Positions 26,438 to 34,646 of a DNA stretch of 64,000 bases are shown in pieces. Below the pieces are notes generated by a model, which had not been told where the DNA came from, made no database searches, and saw only the letters and a list, made by a program, of their open reading frames with translations. The stretch's first letter is position 1, and each line of letters starts with the position of its first letter. The position numbers were made by a program, and so were the translations under genes. Origin of the DNA: Poseidonibacter antarcticus (GTDB taxonomy: Bacteria; Campylobacterota; Campylobacteria; Campylobacterales; Arcobacteraceae); contig NZ_RCWF01000004.1 in assembly GCF_003667345.1 (NCBI RefSeq), positions 148,194 to 212,193 of the forward strand, in the 5' to 3' direction.

Positions 26438-27673
26438 ATGGCCATTAGTGTTAATGAAACTTTAGATATTATTTCAAATATTCAAACAACTTTAAAATAC
26501 GAAATCATAGCTATTGAAGATGCTCAAAATAGAGTTTGCGCTCAAGATATAATCGCAACGAGTTCATTACCAAAATTTAATAATTCGGCAATGGATGGAT
26601 ATGCAATAATTTATGCTGATAAAGGTAATGAATTAGAAATAATTGATACTATTTTTGCAGGTGATAATAATCACACACAATTAGAAAAAAACACTTGTAT
26701 TAAAATAATGACAGGTGCAAGAGTTCCAGAAAATACTACAGCTATTATTCCTAAAGAAGATATACAAATATTAAATGATAAAAAAATAAAAATATTAGAA
26801 AATGAATTAGAATATGTAAAAAAATTACAACATATAAAATTTATTGGCGAAGATATAAAAATAGGTGAAAAACTAATTAATATAGGAGATGAACTGAACT
26901 TTGCAAAAATTACACTACTTGCAAGTCAAGGGATATCTCATATAAAAGTATATAAAAAACCTAAAATTGTGGTTTTTTCAAGTGGTGAAGAATTAAAACT
27001 TCATTATGAAAAAATAGAAGATCACCAAATATATAATTCAAATACCCCTACTTTTATTGCACGTGCAAAAGAGTTAGGATGTGATGTAACATTTATAGGT
27101 CAAGCAAAAGATACAATTGGATCTATTAAAGAATTAGTACTTAATTCACTAGATGCTGATTTAATTATTACTTCAGGTGGTGTATCAGTTGGCGATGCTG
27201 ATTTCACAAAAGAAGCTTTTAATGAATTAAATATGAAAACATTGATAGATGGAATTATGGTAAAACCAGGGAAACCTACAGTTTTTGGGAAAATAAATAA
27301 TACCTATATTTTAAATCTTCCTGGAAATCCTCTTGCATCCTCGTTGATTTTTGAATTATTTGGTAAAATACTAATTCAAAAACTTTTAGGATCAAATGAA
27401 ATAAATCCAAGTTTTATAGAAACAAAAATTAATAAAGATTTTAAAATAAAAAAAGGAAGAATTACAATAATTCCAGGGATATTTGATGGACAAACTTTTT
27501 CTATATCAGAAAAAAGATCACCAGGAATGGTTTCAATTTTAGCCAAATGTAATTCATTAATAGTATTAAATGAAAATGTAGAATATTTATCAAAAGATTC
27601 TACTGTAAAAATATTACCAATAAACTGGAAATTTTTCAGTAAAGAAAAAAAGGACTTTTTAACATATGAGTAA
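26438..27673 (+). CDS. moeA: Molybdopterin molybdenumtransferase MoeA
   Basis: Inserts molybdenum into adenylated molybdopterin, the last step of Mo-cofactor synthesis. 411 residues with NSAMDGYA near residues 48-55, IMTGARVPENTTAIIPKED near 88-106, the MoaB/Mog-like domain VVFSSGEELK near 180 and TSGGVSVGDADF near 248, and the C-terminal SPGMVS. AAGGA precedes the ATG. It overlaps queC by eight bases. Confidence 0.96.
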   Translation: MAISVNETLDIISNIQTTLKYEIIAIEDAQNRVCAQDIIATSSLPKFNNSAMDGYAIIYADKGNELEIIDTIFAGDNNHTQLEKNTCIKIMTGARVPENTTAIIPKEDIQILNDKKIKILENELEYVKKLQHIKFIGEDIKIGEKLINIGDELNFAKITLLASQGISHIKVYKKPKIVVFSSGEELKLHYEKIEDHQIYNSNTPTFIARAKELGCDVTFIGQAKDTIGSIKELVLNSLDADLIITSGGVSVGDADFTKEAFNELNMKTLIDGIMVKPGKPTVFGKINNTYILNLPGNPLASSLIFELFGKILIQKLLGSNEINPSFIETKINKDFKIKKGRITIIPGIFDGQTFSISEKRSPGMVSILAKCNSLIVLNENVEYLSKDSTVKILPINWKFFSKEKKDFLTYE

Positions 27674-28346
27674 AGAAGTAAAGAAAAAAGCTATATGTAT
27701 TTTAAGTGGAGGTATGGATTCTACTCTATCTTCATATATAGCTAAGAAAGATGGTTATGAAATAATTGCAGTTCATTATAACTATGGACAAAGAACAGAA
27801 AAAAAAGAATTAGAAGCATTTAGAAAAATTTGTGAAGATTTAGAAATTTTAAATAAATATGAAATAGATATTCCATTTTTTACACAAATTGGAGCATCTG
27901 CTTTAACAGATGAATCTATTGATGTTCCAATTAATGGTGTTGAAAGTGGTGTTCCTATTACTTACGTACCTTTTAGAAATGGTATTTTTCTTTCAATTAC
28001 AGCAGCAATTGCAGAAAAAGAAGAAGCTAGTGCCATGTATATAGGAGTTGTTCAAGAAGATAGCTCTGGTTATCCTGATTGTACAGAAGAATTTATAGCT
28101 GATATTACAAAAGCAATAAACCAAGGTACAAAAGAGACAACAAATATTGAGATTAAAACTCCTCTTGTACATTTAACTAAAATGCAAATTGTTCAATATG
28201 CAAAAGAGTTAAATATTCCATTAGAGCACACTTGGTCTTGTTATAAAGAAAGCGAAAAAGCATGTGGTGTTTGTGATTCATGTAGATTAAGACTAAATGG
28301 ATTTAAACTTGCAAATATAAAAGATCCAATTACTTATAAAGAATAA
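27666..28346 (+). CDS. queC: 7-cyano-7-deazaguanine synthase QueC
   Basis: ATP-dependent conversion of carboxydeazaguanine to preQ0, the precursor of queuosine in tRNA. 226 residues with the PP-loop ILSGGMDST near residues 12-20, HYNYGQRTEKKE near 37-48 and the zinc-binding C-terminal cysteines in SCYKESEKACGVCDSCRLR. First gene of queC-queD-queE. It starts inside the end of moeA. Confidence 0.97.
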   Translation: MSKEVKKKAICILSGGMDSTLSSYIAKKDGYEIIAVHYNYGQRTEKKELEAFRKICEDLEILNKYEIDIPFFTQIGASALTDESIDVPINGVESGVPITYVPFRNGIFLSITAAIAEKEEASAMYIGVVQEDSSGYPDCTEEFIADITKAINQGTKETTNIEIKTPLVHLTKMQIVQYAKELNIPLEHTWSCYKESEKACGVCDSCRLRLNGFKLANIKDPITYKE

Positions 28347-28348
28347 AA

Positions 28349-28882
28349 ATGCATTGGAAAATATCAAAAGAATTTGACTTCTGTTATGGACATAGAGTTT
28401 GGTCTCAAACTTTAAATACTGAATTTTCATTAGATGGATGTTTAAAGTGTAGACATTTACATGGACATCAAGGAAAAATTCTAGTTTATTTAGAAGCAAA
28501 TGAATTAAAAGATGGAATGGTTACTGATTTTAAACATCTAAATTGGTTTAAAAAGTTTATTGATGATGTACTTGATCACAAATTTATTTTAGATATAAAT
28601 GACCCACTTTTTGAAACATTAATTCCAAATGTTTCAAAAACTGAATTAATAGCTTTTGAAGAAGGTTATTCAATTATTGATTTAACAAAATTTGCAAATG
28701 ATAAAATTCATTTACAAGAACTTTATGAAGGTTATGTAATTGTTGATTTTATTCCAACAAGTGAAAATTTATCAGCTTGGTTTTTAAAAATTGTTCAAAA
28801 GAAAATGGATAAATTAAATGTAAAAGTTTCACATATAGAATTTTTAGAAACACCAAAAAGTAAAAGCACATTTTATGCTTGA
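28349..28882 (+). CDS. queD: 6-carboxytetrahydropterin synthase QueD
   Basis: Makes 6-carboxytetrahydropterin from dihydroneopterin triphosphate, the first dedicated preQ0 step. 177 residues. The zinc histidines are in CYGHRVW near residue 14 and RHLHGHQG near 36-43, and the catalytic Cys lies in CLKCRHLHGH. MVTDFKHL and DHKFILD follow. It is longer than the 120-residue E. coli protein because of an insertion near residues 90-135. Three bases behind queC; overlaps queE by eight bases. Confidence 0.93.
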   Translation: MHWKISKEFDFCYGHRVWSQTLNTEFSLDGCLKCRHLHGHQGKILVYLEANELKDGMVTDFKHLNWFKKFIDDVLDHKFILDINDPLFETLIPNVSKTELIAFEEGYSIIDLTKFANDKIHLQELYEGYVIVDFIPTSENLSAWFLKIVQKKMDKLNVKVSHIEFLETPKSKSTFYA

Positions 28883-29639
28883 AATAAATGAAATATTCGG
28901 TCCAACAATTCAAGGTGAAGGAAAATTAGTAGGAACGCCTTCTATTTTTATTAGGTTTGGAAAATGCAATTTTAATTGTGTTGGTTTTAATGTAGAGTAT
29001 GAAACACCAAGTGGAATTAAAAAATGTGGTTGTGACTCATTTTATGCAGTTGATAAAGAGTTTAAAAACTCTTGGACAAATTACAAATCTTATGAAGAAA
29101 TAGTAAGTGAAGTAAACAAATTAACATTAAAATCATCTAATCATTATAAAATTGATATTGTAATAACAGGAGGAGAACCTCTTTTATATTGGAATAAACA
29201 AGAATTTCAAAAACTTTTAAAACATTATATTGAAGATGGACATCAAGTTACAATAGAAACAAATGCTTCTTTAAATCTTAATTTTACTCAAGATTATCAA
29301 AAAAAGATAATCTTTTCAATGAGCGTAAAACTTAGTAACTCTCTAGAATCTCTAAAGAAAAGAGTTAACTATGAAACATTAAGAAAAATTTTAAAAGAAA
29401 CTCAAAACTCTTATTTAAAATTTGTTATTGATACAAAAATCTTAGAAGAAGCAAAAAATGAGATTCAAACAATTTTGAAAAATATTCCTAAAGTAAAAGT
29501 ATACTTAATGCCTCTTGGAGATACAGCAAGTAGCATAAATGATAATTGTGAAGAAGTAATTCAATTAGCAATAGATTATGGATATATATATTCTGATAGA
29601 TTACATATTCGAGTTTGGGATAATAAAAGGGGCGTGTAG
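28875..29639 (+). CDS. queE: 7-carboxy-7-deazaguanine synthase QueE
   Basis: Radical SAM enzyme contracting carboxytetrahydropterin to 7-carboxy-7-deazaguanine. 254 residues: EIFGPTIQGEGKLVGTPSIF at the N-terminus, then four cysteines arranged C-x3-C-x15-C-x-C (near residues 31-53), and VITGGEPLLYW near 96. The cysteine pattern is not the plain CxxxCxxC; QueE proteins are known to have unusual cluster loops. Clustering with queC and queD supports the call. Confidence 0.94.
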   Translation: MLEINEIFGPTIQGEGKLVGTPSIFIRFGKCNFNCVGFNVEYETPSGIKKCGCDSFYAVDKEFKNSWTNYKSYEEIVSEVNKLTLKSSNHYKIDIVITGGEPLLYWNKQEFQKLLKHYIEDGHQVTIETNASLNLNFTQDYQKKIIFSMSVKLSNSLESLKKRVNYETLRKILKETQNSYLKFVIDTKILEEAKNEIQTILKNIPKVKVYLMPLGDTASSINDNCEEVIQLAIDYGYIYSDRLHIRVWDNKRGV

Positions 29640-29640
29640 A

Positions 29641-29646
29641 TATAAT
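29641..29646 (+). promoter_or_regulatory. fabG: Predicted -10 box of fabG
   Basis: TATAAT just behind the queE stop and 56 bases in front of the fabG ATG. It suggests that fabG is transcribed separately from the que genes. Consensus match only. Confidence 0.45.
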
Positions 29647-29701
29647 ACACAACTTATGTAAGATTTATCTTACTACTATTAAATTTTAATAAAGGACAAA
29701 A

Positions 29702-30445
29702 ATGAATTTTACAGGTTCAAATGTATTAGTTACAGGCGCAAGTCGTGGAATTGGTGCTCAAATAGCTAAAACTTTAGCTACTTATGGATTAAAAGTTTGG
29801 ATAAATTATAGAAGTGGAGCAGAAGCTGCTGAAAAAATCAAAGATGAAATTGAAACAGCAGGTGGAAAAGCTGCAATAATTAAAGCTGATGTTACAAATG
29901 AAGAAGAGTTTGTAGCTGCTATTAAAACAATAGTTGATGCAGATGGAGAAATTTCTTATTTAGTTAATAATGCTGGTATTACAAAAGATAAATTAGCATT
30001 GAGAATGAGTGTTCAAGATTTTAACGATGTAATCAATGCAAACTTAACATCTACATTTATAGGATGTAAAGCTTCATTAAAATTTATGGGTAAAAAAAGA
30101 TTTGGTTCAATTGTGAATATCTCTTCAATCGTTGGTGAAATGGGAAATGCTGGTCAAACTAATTATGCTGCATCTAAAGGTGGAGTTAATGCTATGACTA
30201 AATCATTTGCTAAAGAAGCAGCACCAAGAGGTATTAGATATAATGCGGTTACTCCTGGATTTATACAAACTGATATGACAAATGAGTTAAAAGATGAAGT
30301 TAAAGCAGAGTATGAAAAAAATATTCCTTTATCAAGATTTGGTCAAGCTAGTGAAATTGCAGATGCTGTTGCTTTTCTTTTAAGTGACCATTCATCTTAT
30401 ATTACTGGAGAGATTTTAAAAGTAAATGGTGGTCTATACGTTTAA
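29702..30445 (+). CDS. fabG: 3-oxoacyl-ACP reductase FabG
   Basis: NADPH-dependent reduction of 3-oxoacyl-ACP in the fatty acid elongation cycle. 247 residues with the Rossmann glycine motif GASRGIGAQIA near residues 12-22, NNAGIT near 89, the catalytic Ser/Tyr/Lys in NISSIVGEMG and NYAASKGG (Y-x3-K), and the C-terminal GGLYV. AAAGGA precedes the ATG. It heads the group fabG-acpP-fabF-accA. Confidence 0.96.
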   Translation: MNFTGSNVLVTGASRGIGAQIAKTLATYGLKVWINYRSGAEAAEKIKDEIETAGGKAAIIKADVTNEEEFVAAIKTIVDADGEISYLVNNAGITKDKLALRMSVQDFNDVINANLTSTFIGCKASLKFMGKKRFGSIVNISSIVGEMGNAGQTNYAASKGGVNAMTKSFAKEAAPRGIRYNAVTPGFIQTDMTNELKDEVKAEYEKNIPLSRFGQASEIADAVAFLLSDHSSYITGEILKVNGGLYV

Positions 30446-30504
30446 TAAAATTTACGTATTAATAAATTTTTATAATTTAAAAGACTTTTTAAAATCTTTT
30501 TTGT

Positions 30505-30510
30505 TATAAT
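30505..30510 (+). promoter_or_regulatory. acpP: Predicted -10 box of acpP
   Basis: TATAAT 31 bases ahead of the acpP ATG. The short hairpin AAAAGA / TCTTTT just upstream may end fabG transcription. A separate promoter fits the high ACP demand. Consensus match only. Confidence 0.5.
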
Positions 30511-30540
30511 ACTAAGACAATTTTATAAAAGGAATTAAAT

Positions 30541-30771
30541 ATGGCATTATTAGAAGATGTAATAGAAGTTGTAGTTGAGCAATTAGATTGTGATGCGGCA
30601 GAAGTAAAAGAGGATTCAAAATTTATTGAAGACTTAGGTGCAGATTCACTAGACGTTGTTGAGTTAGTTATGGCTTTAGAAGAAAAATTTGATATTGAAA
30701 TCCCTGATGAAGATGCAGAAGGTATTTTAACAGTATCAGATGCTTTAAAATACATCGAAAATAACGCGTAA
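30541..30771 (+). CDS. acpP: Acyl carrier protein
   Basis: Small acidic carrier of growing acyl chains. 76 residues with the 4'-phosphopantetheine site at S36 in [11 protein letters not shown], and the expected helical acidic composition. AAAGGAA precedes the ATG. It lies between fabG and fabF, the usual order. Confidence 0.98.
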   Translation: MALLEDVIEVVVEQLDCDAAEVKEDSKFIEDLGADSLDVVELVMALEEKFDIEIPDEDAEGILTVSDALKYIENNA

Positions 30772-30782
30772 TTTTCACGCTT

Positions 30783-30817
30783 AAAATAGGAAACTAGGAA
30801 ACTGGTCTTCTATTTTT
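30783..30817 (+). terminator. GNRA-capped hairpin between acpP and fabF
   Basis: A 15-bp stem (30783-30797 with 30802-30816) with a GAAA tetraloop, one A-C mismatch and two or three G-U pairs, ending in TTTTT. It probably stops much of the acpP transcription and would give acpP mRNA in excess over fabF. Confidence 0.65.
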
Positions 30818-30896
30818 AAATTTATCTTATTGAGTTTTTTAATATAAAATTGAATAATTTAAATAAATTAATAATTAATTGGACGGAGTAGATTTA

Positions 30897-32153
30897 ATGA
30901 AAAGAGTAGTTATAACTGGATTAGGAACTATCAATTCAATAGGGCATAATGTTGAAGATTCATTTAAAGCTGTTGTTGCTGGTGAATGTGGTATTGATAC
31001 AATCACACTATTTGATATAGAACAATTCCCTGTAAAAATAGCTGGTGAAGTTAAAAACTTTGACCCTACAACTGTAATGGATAAAAAAGAAGTAAAGAAA
31101 GCTGACAGATTTATTCAACTAGGTATTAAAGCAGCTAAAGAAGCTATGATGGATTGTGGTTTAGCTGGTGAAGATGGAAAAGTATCAGCAGCTGATGCTA
31201 ATAGATTTGGTGTTATTTCAGCTTCTGGAATTGGTGGTTTATCTACAATTGAAAAAAACTCTGTTGTATGTAATACTAGAGGACCTAGAAGAATTTCACC
31301 ATTTTTTATTCCTTCATCTTTAGTGAATATGCTAAGTGGATTTATTTCAATTGAACATGGATTAAAAGGTCCATCATTATCTCATGTAACAGCTTGTGCA
31401 GCTTCTACTCATGCTCTTAATGATGCAGTTAAAACTATTTCACTTAATGGTGCTGATAGAATTTTAGTTGTTGGTGCTGAGAGTGCTATTTGTGGTGCTG
31501 GAATGGGTGGTTTTGCTGCTATGAAAGCATTATCTACAAGAAACGATGATCCAAAAACTGCTTCAAGACCATTTGATATAGATAGAGATGGATTTGTTAT
31601 GGGAGAAGGTTCAGGTGCACTTGTAGTTGAAACATTAGATTCAGCATTAGCACGTGACGCTAAAATTTATTGTGAAATTATTGGTTTTGGTGAATCAGCA
31701 GATGCTAATCATATTACAGCTCCTGTAATGGATGGACCTTTAAGAGCAATGCAAGCAGCAGTAGCAATGGCAAGTGCTAATCTTGGTGAAGATGTAAAAA
31801 TTGATTATATTAATTCTCATGGTACATCAACTCCTGTTGGAGATGTAAATGAAGCACAAGCAATTGTTGAATTATTTAATGGTGTAGAAAATTGTCCACC
31901 TGTTACTTCAACAAAAGGTCAAATTGGTCATTGTTTAGGAGCAGCTGGCGCTATTGAAGCTATATTTGCAATTAAAGCATTAAATGAAGGAATTATTCCT
32001 CCAACAATTAATATTAAAAATCAAGATCCTGAATGTCCTTTAGATTGCGTTCCTGATACTGCTAGAAAAGTAGAACTAACTACGGTTATGAGTAATAACT
32101 TTGGTTTTGGTGGAACAAATGGTTCAGTGATTTTTAAAAAGTATGAAGCATAA
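30897..32153 (+). CDS. fabF: 3-oxoacyl-ACP synthase II FabF
   Basis: Condensing enzyme of fatty acid elongation. 418 residues from the ATG at 30897, chosen over a TTG at 30879 because GGAG lies eight bases before it and MKRVVITGLG is the standard N-terminus. The catalytic Cys is in VTACAASTHA near residue 163, and the two histidines are in NSHGTSTPVGD near 303 and TKGQIGHCLGAAGAIE near 335-350. C-terminal NNFGFGGTNGSV. A terminator follows. Confidence 0.97.
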   Translation: MKRVVITGLGTINSIGHNVEDSFKAVVAGECGIDTITLFDIEQFPVKIAGEVKNFDPTTVMDKKEVKKADRFIQLGIKAAKEAMMDCGLAGEDGKVSAADANRFGVISASGIGGLSTIEKNSVVCNTRGPRRISPFFIPSSLVNMLSGFISIEHGLKGPSLSHVTACAASTHALNDAVKTISLNGADRILVVGAESAICGAGMGGFAAMKALSTRNDDPKTASRPFDIDRDGFVMGEGSGALVVETLDSALARDAKIYCEIIGFGESADANHITAPVMDGPLRAMQAAVAMASANLGEDVKIDYINSHGTSTPVGDVNEAQAIVELFNGVENCPPVTSTKGQIGHCLGAAGAIEAIFAIKALNEGIIPPTINIKNQDPECPLDCVPDTARKVELTTVMSNNFGFGGTNGSVIFKKYEA

Positions 32154-32172
32154 TAAATAAAATATGATTATT

Positions 32173-32206
32173 AAAAAAGAGTTAGTTTACACTAGCTCTT
32201 TTTTTT
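32173..32206 (+). terminator. Terminator behind fabF
   Basis: Stem AAAAAAGAGTTAGT / ACTAGCTCTTTTTT with a TTAC loop and one G-U pair, followed by T's. It ends 14 bases before the accA ribosome binding site, so accA expression needs readthrough or a promoter I did not identify. Confidence 0.85.
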
Positions 32207-32222
32207 ATGATAAAGGAAAAAT

Positions 32223-33164
32223 TTGGCAACTTATTTAGAATTCGAAGATAAGATAAAAAAAATAGAAGATGATATCATAATAGCAAGAACAAAAGCTGAT
32301 GAACCTGCAGTTGAAATCTTAGAAAAAAAACTTGAAAAAGAAGTTGAAAAAACTTTTAAAAATTTAAGTGACTATCAAAAACTTCAATTAGCACGTCACC
32401 CTGATCGACCTTATGCAATGGATTATATCAATGGTTTATTGACTAATGCTTATGAAATCCATGGAGATAGACATTATGTAGATGATACTGCAATTGTATG
32501 TTATCTTGGATATATCAATAATCAAAAAGTTATGGTTATTGGAGAGCAAAAAGGAAGAGGTACTAAAGATAAATTATATAGAAATTTTGGAATGCCAAAT
32601 CCAGAAGGATACAGAAAAGCATTAAGAGCTGCAAAAATGGCAGAAAAATTTCAAATTCCTATTCTTATGTTAGTTGATACTCCGGGTGCATATCCAGGAT
32701 TAGGAGCTGAAGAGAGAAATCAAAGTGAAGCAATCGCTAGAAACTTATGTGAATTTGCTGATTTAACAACACCTACAGTATCAATTGTAATTGGTGAAGG
32801 TGGTTCAGGTGGAGCATTAGCGATTTCTATTGCTGATAAACTTGCAATGATGAGATACTCAGTATATGCTGTAATTTCACCTGAAGGTTGTTCTGCAATT
32901 TTATGGAGTGATTCTACAAAAGTTGAAACAGCTGCAAATGCATTAAAGATTACATCTGATAATCTAAAAGAATTAAATTTAGTTGATGATATAATTAATG
33001 AACCATTAATTGGTGCTCATAGACAAAAAGAAGAAGCTATTAGAGCTTTAGGTGAATATTTTATTACTTCTGTTAATGAATTAAAATTATTAACAGCAGA
33101 AGAAAGACATGAAAAAAAATATGCAAAAATCATGGCTTTAGGATCTTTTCACGAAGATAAATAA
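32223..33164 (+). CDS. accA: Acetyl-CoA carboxylase carboxyltransferase subunit alpha
   Basis: Carboxyltransferase half of acetyl-CoA carboxylase, making malonyl-CoA for fatty acid synthesis. 313 residues; TTG start with AAAGGA upstream. The N-terminal coiled helix ([18 protein letters not shown]) and the crotonase-like core with [18 protein letters not shown] near residues 80-97, [20 protein letters not shown] near 151-170 and [10 protein letters not shown] near 196 are typical. A hairpin follows the stop. Confidence 0.97.
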   Translation: MATYLEFEDKIKKIEDDIIIARTKADEPAVEILEKKLEKEVEKTFKNLSDYQKLQLARHPDRPYAMDYINGLLTNAYEIHGDRHYVDDTAIVCYLGYINNQKVMVIGEQKGRGTKDKLYRNFGMPNPEGYRKALRAAKMAEKFQIPILMLVDTPGAYPGLGAEERNQSEAIARNLCEFADLTTPTVSIVIGEGGSGGALAISIADKLAMMRYSVYAVISPEGCSAILWSDSTKVETAANALKITSDNLKELNLVDDIINEPLIGAHRQKEEAIRALGEYFITSVNELKLLTAEERHEKKYAKIMALGSFHEDK

Positions 33165-33168
33165 ATCT

Positions 33169-33193
33169 AAACTTGTAGTTAAACTACAAGTTT
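33169..33193. terminator. Hairpin between accA and hinT
   Basis: A 10-bp perfect stem AAACTTGTAG / CTACAAGTTT with a TTAAA loop in the tail-to-tail gap. Likely shared terminator for both genes; the U-runs are short. Confidence 0.7.
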
Positions 33194-33194
33194 A

Positions 33195-33524
33195 TTATCT
33201 AACTAGACGACCTACTTTTTCTCCACCTAATAAATGAAAATGTAAATGAGGAACTTCTTGTCCTCCATCCTCTCCAATATTTGTAATTAATCTATAACCA
33301 CTTTTTCTAATTTCTAATTTAGAAGCTACTTTATGAATAAACTCTGTCATACTTGCCATAATTTTTGGAGGTATTACATCAAATGAATCATAATGCTCTT
33401 TTGGGATAATTAATACATGAATCTTTCTTGCTGGATTTATATCATTAAATGCTAAAAAATTTTCATCTTCTAATATCGTTTGATTTGGTATTTCACCTTT
33501 TACAATTTTACAAAATATACACAT
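33195..33524 (-). CDS. hinT: HIT-family purine nucleoside phosphoramidase-like protein
   Basis: Small HIT-domain hydrolase, 109 residues, acting on AMP-amine or AMP-lysine type bonds in the HinT branch. The N-terminus CIFCKIVKGEIPNQTI and the histidine triad HLHFHLLGG near residues 94-102 are diagnostic. The two N-terminal cysteines resemble the zinc site of HinT members. Single gene; a TATAAT on its strand lies 30 bases upstream (33554-33559). Confidence 0.92.
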   Translation of the reverse strand: MCIFCKIVKGEIPNQTILEDENFLAFNDINPARKIHVLIIPKEHYDSFDVIPPKIMASMTEFIHKVASKLEIRKSGYRLITNIGEDGGQEVPHLHFHLLGGEKVGRLVR

Positions 33525-33553
33525 TGTTTTTCCTTGAATTTAAATCATAAATA

Positions 33554-33559
33554 ATTATA
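33554..33559 (-). promoter_or_regulatory. hinT: Predicted -10 box of hinT
   Basis: TATAAT on the minus strand 30 bases ahead of the hinT ATG, divergent from the pheS promoter. Consensus match only. Confidence 0.4.
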
Positions 33560-33583
33560 ACCAAACTCTAATAAATCTTTAAG

Positions 33584-33589
33584 TATAAT
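33584..33589 (+). promoter_or_regulatory. pheS: Predicted -10 box of pheS-pheT-aroA
   Basis: TATAAT 65 bases ahead of the pheS GTG. The leader is short and I see no leader peptide or T-box. Consensus match only. Confidence 0.4.
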
Positions 33590-33653
33590 CGCAAGCATAT
33601 AGAAATAGAATAATTAAAATTATTCGATATTATTCATAAAAATAGGAGATATA

Positions 33654-34646
33654 GTGACAGAGTTGATTGAAAAAATAAGCAATGCAGCCTCACTTGAAGA
33701 GTTAGAAAACCTTAGAATAGAAACACTTGGTAAAAAAGGTATTTTAACTTTAGAGTTTGCAAAAATGAAAAGTATTCCAAATGAAGAAAAAAAAGCTTTT
33801 GCTCAAAACCTAAATGAACAAAAAGCAAAAATTACTAATGCGATTGAAGATAGAAAAGTAATTCTAGAAAAAGAAGCATTAAATAAAAAACTTCAAAATG
33901 AAAAGATTGATGTAACAAGATTTAATAATGAATTATCTTGTGGAGCAACACATCCTGTAGTTGAAACTATGGATAGAATTGTTACATATTTTCAAAACTT
34001 AAACTTTGCAGTGGAAGTTGGTCCTTTGGTTGAAGATGATTTTCATAACTTTGAAGCATTAAATTTACCGAAATATCATCCTGCACGTGATATGCAAGAT
34101 ACTTTTTATAACAAAGATTACACTCTATTAAGAACACATACATCACCTGTTCAAATTAGAACAATGTTAAAACAAAATACACCTATTAGAATGATAGCTC
34201 CAGGGACAGTATTTAGACGTGATTTTGATATTACTCATACACCAATGTTCCACCAAATTGAAGCATTAGTTGTTGATGAAGCTGATAAAATCTCATTTGC
34301 AAACTTAAAACACGTATTAGTAGAATTTTTACAACATATGTTTGGGGATGTAGAAGTTAGATTTAGACCATCATTTTTCCCATTTACTGAACCATCAGCT
34401 GAAGTTGATATTTCATGTGTATTCTGTAAAGGTGAAGGATGTAGAGTTTGTTCGCATACAGGATGGCTTGAAGTTTTAGGTTGTGGTGTTGTTGATCAAA
34501 ATGTATTCAAAGCAGTTGGCTATGAAAATAAATCTGGTTATGCATTTGGATTAGGTGTTGAAAGATTTGCAATGCTTATACACAATATTGGAGATTTAAG
34601 ATCATTATTTGAAAGTGATACAAGATTATTAGGACAGTTTAGATGA
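33654..34646 (+). CDS. pheS: Phenylalanyl-tRNA synthetase alpha subunit
   Basis: Catalytic subunit of PheRS. 330 residues, GTG start with AGGAG upstream. It has the coiled N-terminal arm, then the class II core: motif 2 [20 protein letters not shown] near residues 183-203 and motif 3 [10 protein letters not shown] near 303-312, with the zinc-like cysteines [12 protein letters not shown] near 259-270. It overlaps pheT by four bases. Confidence 0.97.
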   Translation: MTELIEKISNAASLEELENLRIETLGKKGILTLEFAKMKSIPNEEKKAFAQNLNEQKAKITNAIEDRKVILEKEALNKKLQNEKIDVTRFNNELSCGATHPVVETMDRIVTYFQNLNFAVEVGPLVEDDFHNFEALNLPKYHPARDMQDTFYNKDYTLLRTHTSPVQIRTMLKQNTPIRMIAPGTVFRRDFDITHTPMFHQIEALVVDEADKISFANLKHVLVEFLQHMFGDVEVRFRPSFFPFTEPSAEVDISCVFCKGEGCRVCSHTGWLEVLGCGVVDQNVFKAVGYENKSGYAFGLGVERFAMLIHNIGDLRSLFESDTRLLGQFR

